DNA of 64,000 bases from Scleromitrula shiraiana (taxonomy: Eukaryota > Ascomycota > Leotiomycetes > Helotiales > Sclerotiniaceae), in the NCBI GenBank assembly GCA_028455995.1, contig JABELC010000010.1, forward strand, positions 620,001-684,000, read 5' to 3'. Below the pieces are notes generated by a model that did not search any database, was not told the DNA's origin, and worked only from the letters and a program-made list of their open reading frames with translations. Below, one piece after another: positions 1 to 14,700 of this stretch (positions are counted from its first letter, which is position 1; each line of letters opens with the position of its first letter). Position numbers and translations under genes: made by a program.

Positions 1-69
1 GAAAGAAATTAATAATATAAACAATATAAATAAAATAATATAAAGTGAATGTATATTAAAAATATATAA

Positions 70-1060
70 TACTCGGTCAAATTAAAATTGAAGCACGCGC
101 AAAATAAGCGAATCGCTTCAAAATCGACGATTTTGTACAAAACACCTCTTGCGCCGATGTAAATAAATCGATCATTTATTTATAGAATTATTTAAGATAT
201 TAAATATAGATTATTTTTATATTAAAATATCTACTATTAAAATTTAAAGATTAAATAATGATTTTAAAATTTATAATATTTATGTAAATATAAAGTAAAA
301 ATCATATAAAAATACTATAATTTTAATTTGATTTAAATCAAGCAAATTACTATATTAGGAAATAATGAAGATATATATGAATATATAGAAAAAAAAGCTT
401 TCATTTGATATAAATATTATATATTAAAATGTAATATAATAGTCTTGAAAAGTCGAAGTTTTAAGGGTATTTTTAACTCTTTAAAATCTTTAAAAATCTT
501 AATAATTCATTCAAATCAAAATTATATTAAATAATATTTTAATATAGTAATTATGAGGATATAAACTATTATATATAAGAATTTGAAGTAATTTTAATGA
601 TTTTTAAAAATCAAAATTAATATGATAATGCTTGATATTTAATGCTTATAAGCATTAAATATACTCTTTTTAATTTTATTATATTATATCTTTTATATAT
701 TTTTAATATATATAATATTTATATTAAATAAAAGTTTTTCTTTTATATATTTATATATATCTTTATTACTTCTTAATATAATAATTTACTTGATTTAAAT
801 CAATTTAAAATTATAGTATTTTTATACGATTTTTACTTTATATTTACATAAATATTATAAATTTTAAAATCATTATTTAATCTTTAAATTTTAATAGTAG
901 ATATTTTAATATAAAAATAATCTATATTTAATATCTTAAATAATTCTATAAATAAATGATCGATTTATTTACATCGGCGTAAGAGGTGTTTTGTATAAAA
1001 TCGTCGATTTTGAGGGTTTTCGGCAATTGACGCGTGCTTCAATTTTAATTTAACCGAGTA
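70..1060. mobile_element. Long-terminal-inverted-repeat (foldback/MITE-like) DNA element, RIP-mutated
   Basis: The left arm from about 71 to 440 is repeated as its reverse complement from about 690 to 1059. The outermost bases read ACTCGGT...ACCGAGT, and a TA dinucleotide at 70-71 recurs at 1059-1060, which fits a TA target duplication of the Tc1/mariner type. The two arms can be aligned through nearly all of their length, and most differences are C/T or G/A transitions, as expected from RIP. The central segment has no coding frame and contains a 26-bp perfect palindrome around 638-663. No transposase is present, so this is a non-autonomous element. The superfamily is inferred only from the TA ends. 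Confidence 0.8.
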
Positions 1061-1136
1061 AATCTTTTTAGTTTTTTGTAAAAAAAATGATTCTAACTTT
1101 TATTATAGTCAAAATAACAATTCAATTAATAATAAT

Positions 1137-1296
1137 TATTGGGATATAGATCACAAGGTTACACGTGATAAGCATGTGACCATAATCATATATATATACG
1201 ACTTGACAATCTATACCATAGATAGATTAATAACAAGAATATCAAAATACAAATCATAATATTATAATTATACGATTTAATCGAAATAAAACTACA
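1137..1296 (+). repeat. 5' LTR of the copia element
   Basis: This is a 160-bp copy of the repeat at 7611-7770. The first bases are TATTGGG where the other copy has TGTTAGG, and it ends in ...CTACA against ...CCACA. The differences between the copies are mainly transitions. It is preceded by the target duplication ATAAT. Confidence 0.9.
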
Positions 1297-4200
1297 TTAA
1301 TTAATATTATATAGATTAGATATTATAAATATTAAAGCAATATTATAATAGTAAAAATATTTTTGAAAAAATTAGAATTGAATTTGAAATATTAACAAAG
1401 CATTTTAATCAAAAATAATATATAGTACTAAAATAAAATATATAGACGTCAAAACAATACTACAATTTCTATATCTATTATGCATGCTTTTAGCCTAGCT
1501 TCTTTAATTTAATCTTTTAAAAACTTTAATTTCTCAATTTTTACTTTTTCAAAACATCTTTTAGCGATTTCTATAATATTTTTAAACTTTTAAACTTTCA
1601 AAATTTTAATGATAATAAAATTTCTCTTATCATTCTTTTTTTATTTCTCTTTTTTATTCTTTTTATATATTTATTATTTTTGGACTCATAAAGATTATAT
1701 TGAAAAACTTTGATTTTTATTTAAAAATATTATTATTTTTAAATTAATAAAATTTATAAAAATTCAGGAATATCTTTTAAAAATAAATAAACTTTTATTA
1801 TTTTATAATAATCTATTTTCTTTTTTTTTTTTCTTTTTCAATTTTTTTTATATAATAATAAAGAATTTATCCTTTCTGTTAAAATATGATACTCTTTTTT
1901 AATTATCTATATAAATACTTTTACTCAATTTCCTTTTTCAAATCAATATAATAAAAAAAAATCTTTTTCTTCTAGATTATCTTTTTTTAAATCAAAATTT
2001 TAAAAAATATAATAAATTTTATGAATTATTTAAAAACGGATTTAATTCTAAAAACAATTTTAATAACAAAATTTTTTCATTATATATTTAATTTAAAATT
2101 TTAAAATATATTTATTATTATACTTTTAATAATAATATTTTATAAATATTTAAAAACAATTTTATAAATTAGATTTTAAAATATTTCATTATAATCTAAA
2201 AAAAAAAACTTTTTTATTTTACAATTTTTTAAACAATTTTTATAAAAACTCAATATTAATGTTTTTACTAATTTTAATATCAATATTAACTTGATTTTTA
2301 TACTTTTTTTTAAAGTTTTATTTAAATAGATTTTAAAAACAATAAATATAATAATTTGCGATATATAATTTAATATATAATCAAACACCTTTATTATAAT
2401 AATTAAAAAACTTAATAATCTAAAAAAAAAAAATAGAAAAAATCCTATTATTAACTTTATTTAAAAAAATAAAATTAAAAATAAAGACAAAAAAAATAAA
2501 AAAAATAAATAAAAAAAATAGACAATAACTAAAAAACTATTTAATTTTAAAAAATCTAATCCCGAATTAATGTTTATTAAAAAAAAAAACAACAATAATA
2601 ATAACTTTAATCTTGACTTTGATTTCGATCTTAAAAACGATTTTTTTAATTATTTGGATTCTAAAAATTTTAAAATTGATTTTATTTTATTTAATGTTAA
2701 TAAATAATTTAAAAGTTTTATAAAATGATATATATTAAATGATAATAAATATAATGATCAAATAAATAATATTGAATATAAATTAATTATTTATAAAAAT
2801 AATTATAAATAAATTAGTTTATTTAAATAATATTAATATCTTAACATTTTATTTATATTATATAAAGATATTTAAAAATATTATTATAATATTATCAAAT
2901 ATAGAAACTTAAACATTAATTAGGAGATAATCATTAAAGAATTCTAGAAGATATTTGAAGATAAAGAATGGAAGTATGATATATATAATAATTGATCTAA
3001 AATTACCTTTTATATTATTATTATAAATAATTTATTAAAGTTAATCAAATAATTATATAAAATTTTATTTAATAAGATGCATATTATAAAGTTTGGTTTA
3101 TTATTAGAAATATATGGTGATTTTATTTATATAATGAAATTTTTTATAGTTTATTAGGATTATCTTGTATGTTTTTAAGGATACTTTGATTTATCCAAAA
3201 TATTTATTGTTATAATTATAAAGATCTATGTATTTATTATAATATAGAAAAGTATAAAGATTAAATTTAAAGATAAATTATTTTTTAAAAAGAAAAATAA
3301 TAATATAATCAAATAAAACTTTAATAATCGATGATTTTAAAGAAATAATTGGAATAGCAATAATTTTTGACTTTAAAATAAAAATATATGTTTTAATGAT
3401 CAAATTTTTCGATTTAATAATAATTATTATAATTATAAACAAAAAATATATTATATTTATAAAAAAAAAGAATATTGATTAATCAAATATACTTTTAAAA
3501 AATGAATTATAATAAAGGAAAAATTTAATTAAAGAATGAAATCGAGATTTAACTTTAATAATATATAAAGTTTTAATAAAAATTATGATCAATATATTTA
3601 AAACAAATATAACGATAATAATGATTTTATTTATATAATTAAAGAAATTGAAATATTCTAATTAAAATTATATTTTGATAATAATGATAATAATAATAAT
3701 ATTAAAGTATTTATTATTTTATATAATTTTTATATTATTATAAATAATAATTGCAATAATCTTATTATAAAATTTAATAATTTAATTATTTTATATATTT
3801 ATATTAGCAAAACTAATCAAAAACTCAAGATTTATTTATAAATTGAATATTATAATAAACATAAATTTATCAATATAATAATTAATTTTAATATTATAAA
3901 ATAATCAATTATTAATTATAAATAGTTTTTAGCATTATAAAAACTTATTTGAATTGATATAAAGATTTTAGATTCAATTATAAATTTTAGATTCGATTTT
4001 GATAATACTCTTTTTATTAGAATTATTTTAATTATTAATTTAATTGGTATAATTGATATTTATATTATTAATATAAATATTCTATTTTTATTAAGCTTTA
4101 TAAATATAGATTATGTTTAAATCTTATTTAATAATATTAAAAATGAATTTTAATATATTAATAATAAAATATAAAAAATTATTAAATATTACAAATATAC

Positions 4201-7200
4201 GTTTATCAATTAATTAATTTTTTTTTAAGAATTCCAGCAATTTATTATAGAATTATTAAATATAAAGAAAAAATACTATTTATTTAAAATCGAATTACGT
4301 TATATTTATAAATAAATAAAATATTTTTTCATTAAAAAACTGCATAATTTATTTAATCGCATTGATTATAAAAATGAATTCAACTATAAACAATTAAAAC
4401 AATTTATAAAATATTATAAAGAATATTAATTTTATATTGATAAACCTAAAAAATTCAAGTTTAAACTCTATAATAATATAAAATTTAATTTTATTATTAT
4501 AATTAATATAATATATATTAACAATAATTTTGTTTTTTACATTATTAATAAAACAATTCAATTTAATATTATATACTTTATTAAAGATTTGTTAACAATA
4601 ACAATATAGAATACATTATACTTTATATAAATTAATATTTATAATAGTCTTTTTAAACTAATTATTTATAATCAAAAAACTCATTTTATAGAAAAAGACT
4701 TTATTAATAATATTTATATAATTATAATTAAGATTAAACATATATTTATTAAAACTTATTATTTTATTAAAATGATTAAATATTACTATAAAATAATTTA
4801 ATAAATATATATAATTATTATTAAAAAACTTAAAAATATTAAAAAAATCAATAAAAATATAAAACTACAAATAATCATTAAAATTATTAATAATATTGTT
4901 AGTCTAAACAATTTTATCCCTATTTTCCTAATATTCAGCGTATTTCCCCATTTGATATTTTTTGACTTTTTTACTTTATTTATTTTATAGTGTACCGTTA
5001 TAATCAATAAAGCAATAGATAAAATATAAAAAAAATATATTAAACAAATAATAATAAATACTCTATATTAATATAATAAACTATCTATACTCTATTTATA
5101 TAATCTTAAATTTGAATCTTTAGTTTTTATTTATTAAAAAAAAAGTATTTAAAATAAACTATATGAATTCATTAAAATAGAAGATTAAATATATATAATT
5201 AAAATAAATAATTTTAATAAAAAATTTAAAAATATTTTAATAAAACTATATAAAAAAAAACTTAAAATATTTAATAAACTATTTAATAATATAATCGATT
5301 TTTTATTAATAAAAAATCTTACCCTAAATTTAATTAATAATAAAAATTTTAATAATTTAAAAACATTTCAACTAAAAAAAAGCGCTTATATATTAAATAA
5401 AAAATTTATTCTTAATTTAACTTCTATCCCAACCCCACACTCAAAGCTAATAATCGAAATTCCTTATCAAAAACAAACTTTAGAATATAATCAAATATAC
5501 TTTAACAATAATAATAATAATGATTATATCGTTAAAAACATCTTTAATATATATATCATTATAGATTCTTTACTAATTATAAACTAATTCCGTTTATTTT
5601 ATAAAAAAAAAATAAATAATTTATTAAAAAAAAATATATTTAAAATTATTAAAAAAAACGATATATTAAAAGACATCTGAATTTTCTATAATAAATTTAT
5701 TGATTTTATTAAAAACAAAGATATATTAAAAATATTCAAGAAGTTTAAACTAATAATTCAAAACTATAATAATAAAAACAAAAAAACAATTTTAATAAAA
5801 TCCTCTATCATCTAATAAACAAATTATAAAACCATATTTTGTTTTATAGCTTTATAAAATATATACTAATATATTCAATTATATCTTTACAATATATTAT
5901 AAATATATATTTAATCAAAAATATCTTTAATTTACATATTTTATATCAAATTTTTACTAAAAACAGACTTTAAACTAAATATAATTTTTAAAATTGTACG
6001 CTTATTTTATAGTATTATAAAATTAAGAAACTATTAATATTTTGCATATCACAATCATTATATAAAAGTTTTCGGAATAACTCTTTTCTTATTTAATAAT
6101 TATTTATTTTATATTAATAAAGATAAAAAACTAAATATAATCAAATTATAAATCAATAACACCTTTATTTTTATTAATAAAGAATTTACAAATAAAAAAA
6201 AAGCTTAAATCAAGAAAAAAGGTTATTTCTTAAAAACATAAAAATAACTAATAATTGATTCCTTTTTTGAATTTAATGATGCTTTAATTTAAATTAATAA
6301 AAATAACATAATTATACTTATTCAAAAACAACAATATAACAAACTTTATTTTATAAAATATTTTCTTGCTAATCTTAAATCATATATAAAAATCAAAAAA
6401 AAATACTTTTCCAAAAAAATAATATATTGTTTAATAAACTTGTAATATATATATTATAAATGTTTATTAATTAAAAACATTATTCAATCTATTATATATA
6501 ATCTAAATTATTAGCCTAATTAAAAATAATATAAATACTTTTAATAAACATATTTAATAACAAATTAATAACTTTAACTATAGCTTTATATTCATTCTTT
6601 TTAAAATAAAATTATTATAAATAATTTATTTTATCAATATAAACTTTATAAATAATACTAATCTTTCCTCCTAAATCAACTTTATTATAATATTTATTAA
6701 TAAAAATAATAATACAAATATTATTCATTAATCTTTTATCAAATATAAACAAATCATATAAAATATTTTTACTTTAAAATTATATAAAATAGAATATAAA
6801 TTTGACATTATAGCTATAATCAAATTTAATATTAACGAAATTATAAATCGATTAATTAATAAAAAAATCATAATCAGCTTTATATCTTTTATAATCTATA
6901 TTGATTTAAAATCCCTTTATAAATATTTAATCAAATTTAATATTTTCTAAAAAAAATATTTAATAATCGATTTAACCTTTATTTATTAATTATATAAATA
7001 TAAAAAAATCATAAAGATTAAATAAATCATTAATAATACAAACCCTATTAACATAATAACAAAATCAAAGTTTTGTACTACTCTTAAAAATCTTATCGAT
7101 ATTAATAAAATTAATATCGATATAAAGAAATAGATTAAATATAAATGAATCATTTTACCTACTTGATAAAGTAAATTATGATCGCTCAAACCAGCATTTA

Positions 7201-7610
7201 TTATAGATTAGCCTATATGGGTATATTAGAAAAATACGACAGAAAGAATACGATAGGAAAGATGCAATGGTATAAGGAATTAATACGGAAGATGCAAAAG
7301 CATAAAGAGCTAATATAGAAGAGACACAAAAGATATAATAACACCTACAAAAATCATCGAGATATTATTATTCTAATCCAAAAATAACCCCTCCAAAAAC
7401 AACGTTTATCAAAACAACGGCGATTATGATTCTATGCACACTTTCTTTTATTACATTGACTTTCTTTTATTACACTGATTTTCTTTTATCAATCATATTA
7501 TTCATATGCATTTCAACCTTTTGATCTATTTCATAGAAAGATAGAGAAGGATAATACTACAATATACAATAAGTTTAGCTTAACTTTCTTTTTTTTTCAA
7601 ATAATGTCAG

Positions 7611-7770
7611 TGTTAGGATATAGATCACAAGGTTGCACATGATAAACACATGACCATAGTCGTATATATATACAACTTGACAATTTGTACTATAGATAGA
7701 TCAATAACAAGAATATCAAAACACAAACCACAGTACTATAATTGTACGACTTAACCGAAGTAAAACCACA
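7611..7770 (+). repeat. 3' LTR of the copia element
   Basis: It begins with TGTTAGG and ends with CCACA, the canonical TG...CA termini, and is followed by the target duplication ATAAT at 7771-7775. It is visibly less AT-rich than the 5' copy and the internal region, so the RIP damage is uneven along the element. Confidence 0.9.
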
Positions 7771-8700
7771 ATAATAAAGATAATATTAATTTATAAAAAG
7801 TTTATGATTTTTAATATAATTATTTATTATAAATTAAAAAATTCAATATAATATTTTCAACTTTTTTTAAATTTATATTTAATAAAAAGTTTATCATTGA
7901 AATCAGAAATATAATTAATATACTAGTGATCAAAAATTATAAATTCTTTTATTATTATTTTTAAAAAAATATTATTGAAAAACTTATTATTTTTATCAAA
8001 TTTTCAAAATTTTATAGTTTCTTTAATATTAAAGATTTTAAATTAATTATGAATTCAAATATAATAATACTAGTATTTTAAAAAAATATAATTTCAATAA
8101 TCATATTACTAGTATTAATTATCTTAATTAAAGTCAGTTGTGAATTTATTTAGAAATAAAGATAATATTATTAATTTCAACAAAAAATAATTAAAAATAT
8201 TAAAATTCTCTATATTCAAGTTAAATTATAAATTATTTTTTAATCAAAAAATCTTTTAAAGTATTTATAATAAAGTTATTACTACTAGTAATTATATTAT
8301 ATTGTTTTTTAATTTTATATTTAATTATAATAAAATATCTCTAAGTTTAACTTCAAGTTAAAAGAAGATTAATTTCAAATAATTAATTAAATATAATTAA
8401 ATTTATTATTAAAAATTAAATGTAAAATATATAAAATATATAAAATATATAAGATATATAAGATATATAAGATATATAAGATATATAATTTGAAGATATT
8501 ATTATTCTGAGTCGTAGTACTAGTAGCACTATATAAAATATATAAAATGATAATTTAGAATTTATATTATAATAATAATAATAATTATTATTTAGATTAT
8601 AATTTTAAAATTGTATTAGTAGTAATTGAATTGATTATTTATCAATTAATTTCGATCAAAAAAAGTAAAGTACTAGTTTTTCGAAATTTGTTATCAGCTT
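7771..8700. repeat. AT-rich RIP-like block and its right boundary
   Basis: Composition stays strongly AT-rich to about 8650, with no coding frame. A period-10 tandem array (unit close to AAGATATATA) occupies about 8410-8490. The hexamer ACTAGT occurs several times between 7920 and 8670. It may be the remnant of a further transposon that I cannot identify. Around 8650-8700 composition changes abruptly to that of the rest of the window. Confidence 0.6.
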
Positions 8701-11700
8701 GTCTGGTGGTAGATGGTGGAATGGATGAGAATTAGGTAATATTTTAAGTGATTTTGAACCTATGTCGGCCTCACTTGTCGTCGATATCTGAGTACTTTAT
8801 ATATATATAGAGCTAAGTAGGGTCATTTTAATCCCAGAGTGGGAGATAGGTTAATGTAGGCCTGGGCATGTTTCTACACTGTTAACTATGAATTGAATGT
8901 ACATCTACAAAATAATCTTATCCATGGCTATGGTTTCTAACGTCGCACAGTGTCCCAGTACTGATACCCAGTAATAGTAATTGCATTCATTGAGTATAAA
9001 AAGTCTAGAACATTTTGAGAGTAGTATACGCCAAATAAGGATGAGGATTGATTACCTAGAACCATTGATATGATGCGTACATACTTGAATCTCTCATCTC
9101 TCTCTACTTTACTCTGTTCATTGTATTCTGTATCACTCGTCCACACTTATGATATCGATATCGGTATGTATCTAGAACGATAATTTCCAGGCCCTTTCTA
9201 GGATCGGAGATTGAAGATCATCAAAATGTAGTACTTCCATATCTACCGTATACTCCAGTAGTCCATTTACACTACACACTATCTATCTATGGACCTGCCT
9301 GTCGATTTTTTATATACCTCGCATATCTATGACCGCGTCAAATGCGTCCACTATATCTAGGGCTAAGGACATCTCAGCAAAATTCGAATAGGGACAGTTC
9401 AGCCAGTCAATTTTATGACTATATTTGTTAATGGTAGTTGTAAAATGCACTGTAACGAATGATCAACATCACCATCATCATCATCATCACACTATTGCCA
9501 TGAGTTAAAGTTAACTAACCCCATCACGGCACTATAAATGCAACTATTCGGAGAATTTCTTCAACAGATTTGTGATACCTAACGTTTACGGCAAACCACC
9601 CTGAGTAGGCAAACACGCAACTTTGCCTTGGAACACCTACTACGTACAGCCCCATCATCCGAAATCTCATGTACCAATACATGAACCAAAGCAAACATAC
9701 ATACCTTTCTGAGAACGGATGCTATCTACCGTCCTTGATAATTCCCAGAACCGGAAAACGGAACAATAACTGTTGGTTGGTATCCAAGTTTGAATATATA
9801 GATATATAAAGTCTTCTTTACCCTCTCGCTACACTGTCTATGGCCAAGATGCAAGTTTGATTTGGTGCGCATTTACCCTTTTTAGTCGATTTGCGTTGCG
9901 TGGCACCCCAGATCTTGCTTCCTCCTACGATCTTTGGTATTACAGATCATCACGTGAGAGATATATGTATATTGTTTCATAGCCAACTTCTTTCCATCTT
10001 TGCAGACAGACGAAATGGATCCCGAGAACCATCAGAAGATCAGATATCAGATGAAACAGATGAGAACGGTATCTAGATCTTGCGAACGTGAACGGACGAG
10101 CGGCAGAACATGTTATATAATCTCATCGCCCTCCCCGAGCCTAAGCCTTGGAAATCTATTGTGCCACACATGTACATATTGAGCATCGGACCGAGAATTT
10201 ACACCAACCGCCTTCGCTTTTCAATATTTGTAGGAATGCCAAAGGAACAGTTACTCTTGTTGAAATTAAAACCCGAGATCGCGAGAAAAGGAATCATTCA
10301 TTTACTCAGGGGGTCGGCGAGGTTCGGTCCCTCGCAACCTTCATACTCGGGTGCATGCATCTGCTTAACAATCCCTTCCTTCCTCGTGTTTCTGATACTA
10401 TTTTCGTTTTTTCTTCGTCTCTTTTTTTTGGCTTTCGATTCGACGCAGGTAAGCAACTGCAACCCCTCTAGTTCCCCTCCAACGTAATACACCCACCACC
10501 ACTTTTTTCCCTCGCTACAATCTACGCCATATGAAGGCAGCAGTCGAAATCGCGCATAGTGGCGGTGGTGGTTGTGGTGTGTAACATAATACTACAGTCC
10601 AGTTTGTTTAGAATTCCAGATACCAAGGGTTTCAGCTTTCCCGCCTTGGTGGGTGGGGGAGAAAAGCGTTTCATTTCTAGAATGCTTCTAGAAGGGGCAG
10701 AGAAAGGAAGGAAGTTGATTTGGATTGAAGAAATCATCGGACATGGGAATGGGGCTAGATGCGAGTTTTTGCTTTTGGGTCGAGTGGAGGCACGAAGGGG
10801 AAGATGCAATTTTATTTGGGTAGGGGATGGATGGAGGGGTCTCGCGATAAGAAAAAGATTGTGAATTTGGGAGGAATTGAGTACAGTGCCAATCTCTTTT
10901 ATAATGTGGGATGAAGTTGGTAGGCGGTTCTTGAGATGTTCAATCTGTAGGACAAGTGTACCGGTACCTCAAATGAATCAAGTAATCCAAGAAGAATGGA
11001 ATCAAGACATGAAAGATCTATGTGCAATTTCTAGACGAGAATTGATCAAGCAAACGGCAAGATATACTTTTGGAAACAAATTGAGCACTCGATCGCATCG
11101 ACGTTTAGAAAGCGCGGTTGAGAATAACGTTTTCGTTCTGACCTCCGTGATCAGATGCTTGGTTTGAACGGGCCAGTCCAATTTCGGGTGTTGAAACCTC
11201 GATCGACCCAGACGATCGATTCAACTCACTAATCATTGAACAACGAAGTTTTTTGAGCGTCGAAGCCTGACCACGTTGGTTTTGGGCAATCAATATGTAT
11301 GTAGGCTCTGGGCAAGAGATGAGTTGTAGTACAATACAGTACTCGAAGATGAGGGTCAATATCATGCGACTGCTGTCTTGCTGTCTTGGTAACAATCTTA
11401 GCGGTGAAGTTTCTCAACCGTCTATCATGAGGTGTGTCATAAGTGGAGTTTTGCATTTGCATACTGTAAGATTGTGTTGTAATGCTACTTCACACATACT
11501 ACATTGTATATTTCCATTGTGAATTGTACAGCCATTGTTGCCTCGACAATTCTGTGTTATCATCGTGAGAATTTGCCGATGGCGGTGTATAGATTCCCAT
11601 GTTGAATTAAGAAGTTCTGGATCCCCTTTCAACGACGCGGTGAACTTGCCACGTGAATTCGCACGTTAGTGAAAGGCATGGCCCGCCAGCTAGTCTTTAT

Positions 11701-14700
11701 TTATCTAACGTGTTGAAGTTACGTGACGAATCAAACACTGCCCTCGATATTGCTGTTAGACGAAATGAGGATGGTTCCTTGTTACGACGATTCTGTTCTT
11801 TTTTAGATGTTACCGGATGGCTCCCGCGAATAGGCGGACTGAAAACGAGGGACCCAGAAATCTGTCTCCTGGATCCTTGGTTTCCGTATTTCCCGTTAAA
11901 TTGCCTTAATTCGTTAAGATTTATTGGATATAGATGCTCTTAGACGGTCAAGGCGGACGAGGAGGGAATGGCAGATTGATATAATCCTTGAGAATTCCAC
12001 TTATTCTTCTTCGTCTTTGGAAGAATTTCTCGTTCCAAGAATTCCCGACGGAAATCCACTGTCTCGGAAAAGCATTGACCTCGGCGAGGGATGTTGTCGG
12101 CCATTACATCCAAAATGAGATGCGGGTCCGAGAGCTGGTGGAAGGTCGATAGAAGTAGTCATGGAAGGTTTACACATGAGGGGCATAGAGGGGGCTGGGA
12201 TGTACGACCAGGATGATGCTCACCGTACTTGCAGGAAGAGCTCTCCCATGAACGAACACTTTCACCGTCGGTCGATCATGTAGATAGGAATTAGAGGGAT
12301 ACATTATATTGTGCTGAATAAAACATGTACTGTAAAACAATTTGGTACATTTCGCTCCTGAATTATGTGAGATGCAAACAATTGGATGTACTCGAGTAGT
12401 AAATGATTGTCATCTCCATCTTAATCAGCATTATCAACGTTTTGTTCGCGAACGCGAGCTGTGCCCCTCATCATTGACGGGTTTCCCATTCCATAATTTG
12501 TGCATAATCCAGGATACTACCTAGGTATGGGTCCCGGGGAAGTGTCCGTAGGGTCAACACTAGCATAAATTTGAGGGTGGACTGACTGACTGACTGACTG
12601 ACTGACTATCCGTGTACCTGGCATTCGTTTAGTTTTTTAGTCGAGCAAAAATCTAATGCAGGTATTGATTGATACAGTATAAAATTAGATGTAATAAAAC
12701 TCTATTATCCAGTGATAAAAAAAAAACAAACATTATTGTACTTTAATTATACATGAAGCTTCATAATGATTAATCGACGTTGAATAGTTCTATAAACAGA
12801 TAGATCATTGAATTAATGAATGGGAAAAATGAGAGGATACAGGAGAATACAATCAATAATTTTTTTCTTGTACTCCCCTCCATAAGAAATGAAATAAATG
12901 TACGATGCAACCTACTCTACAATGGAGGTAAGTAAAGTAATCTCACCCAATAGGAAATAGCCAAATATTACAGTATTACAGTAAATGCACAATTATCTTG
13001 GTACCTCCAACGCTACCTAGGTACTTTACTAACTTACTAACTATACTATACTATAGATACAGCACAGTAGAATCATAGTAGATGGAAATAAATAAATAAA
13101 TGAATGAATAAATAAATAAATAGAAAATAGCACATAATACATAATACATAATACATAGAGTAATACAATATATTTTTGTATTACATTCAAAAGCAGCAAG
13201 TATTTCTTCTTTTGTGAATTATAGTGGATACAAACAAATACATACATAACATACCTTGATATACATTGCAACACTATTGTCCTCGATTCGATATTACATA
13301 TTGACCCAGAGCGGTGAGATTCCAATCTAAGGAAAGTATAAGTGAGTAAGTGAGAAAGGAAGTAAGATCCAAAAGTCCACAGTGCAGCGGCCAGCAAGCA
13401 GCAGGGCAAAAGAGTGCCAACGACTGCACTATTGACAACGAATGAAGGTATTGTGACCGCTGTTCTGCCATTCTGCGTTGTTCATAATAATAATTAATGT
13501 TGTTGAAAAGACTTCCCCGCTCCTTCACATGGTATTTGAAGGAATCGTAAATCGTGCATCGTGATGAGGGGGAAAGAAGCAAGACAACCGACCGATCAAA
13601 GTACGAAATTCCCGAAGAGTCCCAGTCCTAGTGACCAGTGCACTCCCGCTGATACCTTTTGATGTGGGCGTGAAGGTGGGCGGGCGCATTGGAGGGGTAA
13701 AAGGAAGTTTACCTTTCATTCTGAATATTGACAAGCTCGGAACGGCAGAACGGGTTGAAGGCTAACTAGACATCTAGGTTGTTGAACTAGTAAAGGTAGT
13801 TTGATACTTTGACCATGAATACTAAAGTTTGATGTATGATGATACTATTTTGATACGATATTTGATGATGATGAAATACTTTATGGATGTGATGAACGGA
13901 ATAAGGACATATTACTGTATAAGAAAAAATAGGGAGTTTGAAAGTTTGATACGCAAGTGGCTTTCCCCCTTTTTCACTTCAAAGGTCTAAACATCTAACA
14001 TAAGATATGATAACCCCCCCCCCTCCCCCCCTTGCAGTTGTAACTTGACTTCGGTCGTAGGCTGTCCAGGTACGACGCAACCTTTCTTTTTGCCCCTCTT
14101 AATCAATTTCCCTTGCCGCTTGAAATAACGCCAAAGACCCAGTTCTAGATGATGGGTGGTGGGATGTTCGTGGGGTTGTTCGCCATTCAAATGATTCGCT
14201 ATAATAATCTTCAAATGATAATTTGTTGTGCTGTGTTGTGTTGTGTTGAGCTGGCATTATTGTCACAGCCTCACTTTATCTCTTTCAATTGCAACAACTA
14301 ATATGCAGGCGCAAGTAGGTGCTGAGTACGCTATTTTCAGAACATTTTGAAGAATTGAAAATAGGAAATAGCCACTCATCATTGATTGATAATTCCAACC
14401 AGTAAGCAATGTAAGTACCGGTAAGCATAAGCATAAGCATTTGGAGGGGGAAGGGGGGGGGGTATAATAGATTTGTATTATTGGTATTTAGAGGATACGA
14501 TACCTATTGATACACAACCTTAAGATTCTAAGGATACATTGTATTATACTCGAGGTACTGGATATCGATATCAATGCAAAACGTCGAGTTTCTAAGTTTA
14601 GGGGTACCTGGGTACTAGGTAGGTACGTAGCTAGGCACTATGTATGCATAACTGTTAAATAGTAGCAAACCACATATAATTTTAGAGATCTTATGATCTA

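Larger units (their letters stand above)
1137..7770 (+). mobile_element. Degenerate Ty1/copia LTR retrotransposon (RIP-inactivated, complete)
   Basis: Two 160-bp direct repeats (1137-1296 and 7611-7770) bound the element, and the 5-bp target duplication ATAAT lies just outside each (1132-1136 and 7771-7775). The inside is extremely AT-rich and full of stops, but fragments on the + strand still align by eye with fungal copia polyproteins. Integrase core remnants run from about 4358 to 4960. Reverse transcriptase remnants lie around 6050-6350, where a damaged version of the TDDT-type active-site region falls near 6139-6185. An RNase H / C-terminal remnant lies around 6895-7130. The order integrase, then reverse transcriptase, then RNase H is diagnostic for copia rather than gypsy. 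Nothing in it could be translated. Family is confident; the gag region (about 1300-4300) is too eroded to read. Confidence 0.9.

Noticed and set aside
2176..7189. Small minus-strand open frames inside the AT-rich block (for example 4798-5007 and 6986-7189)
   Set aside because: They are chance frames in RIP-mutated DNA. The readable protein ghosts of the copia element are on the plus strand.
10110..10492. Overlapping frames of 64-125 codons on both strands
   Set aside because: Several frames overlap in the same span, none has a domain, and codon use and start context are not convincing.
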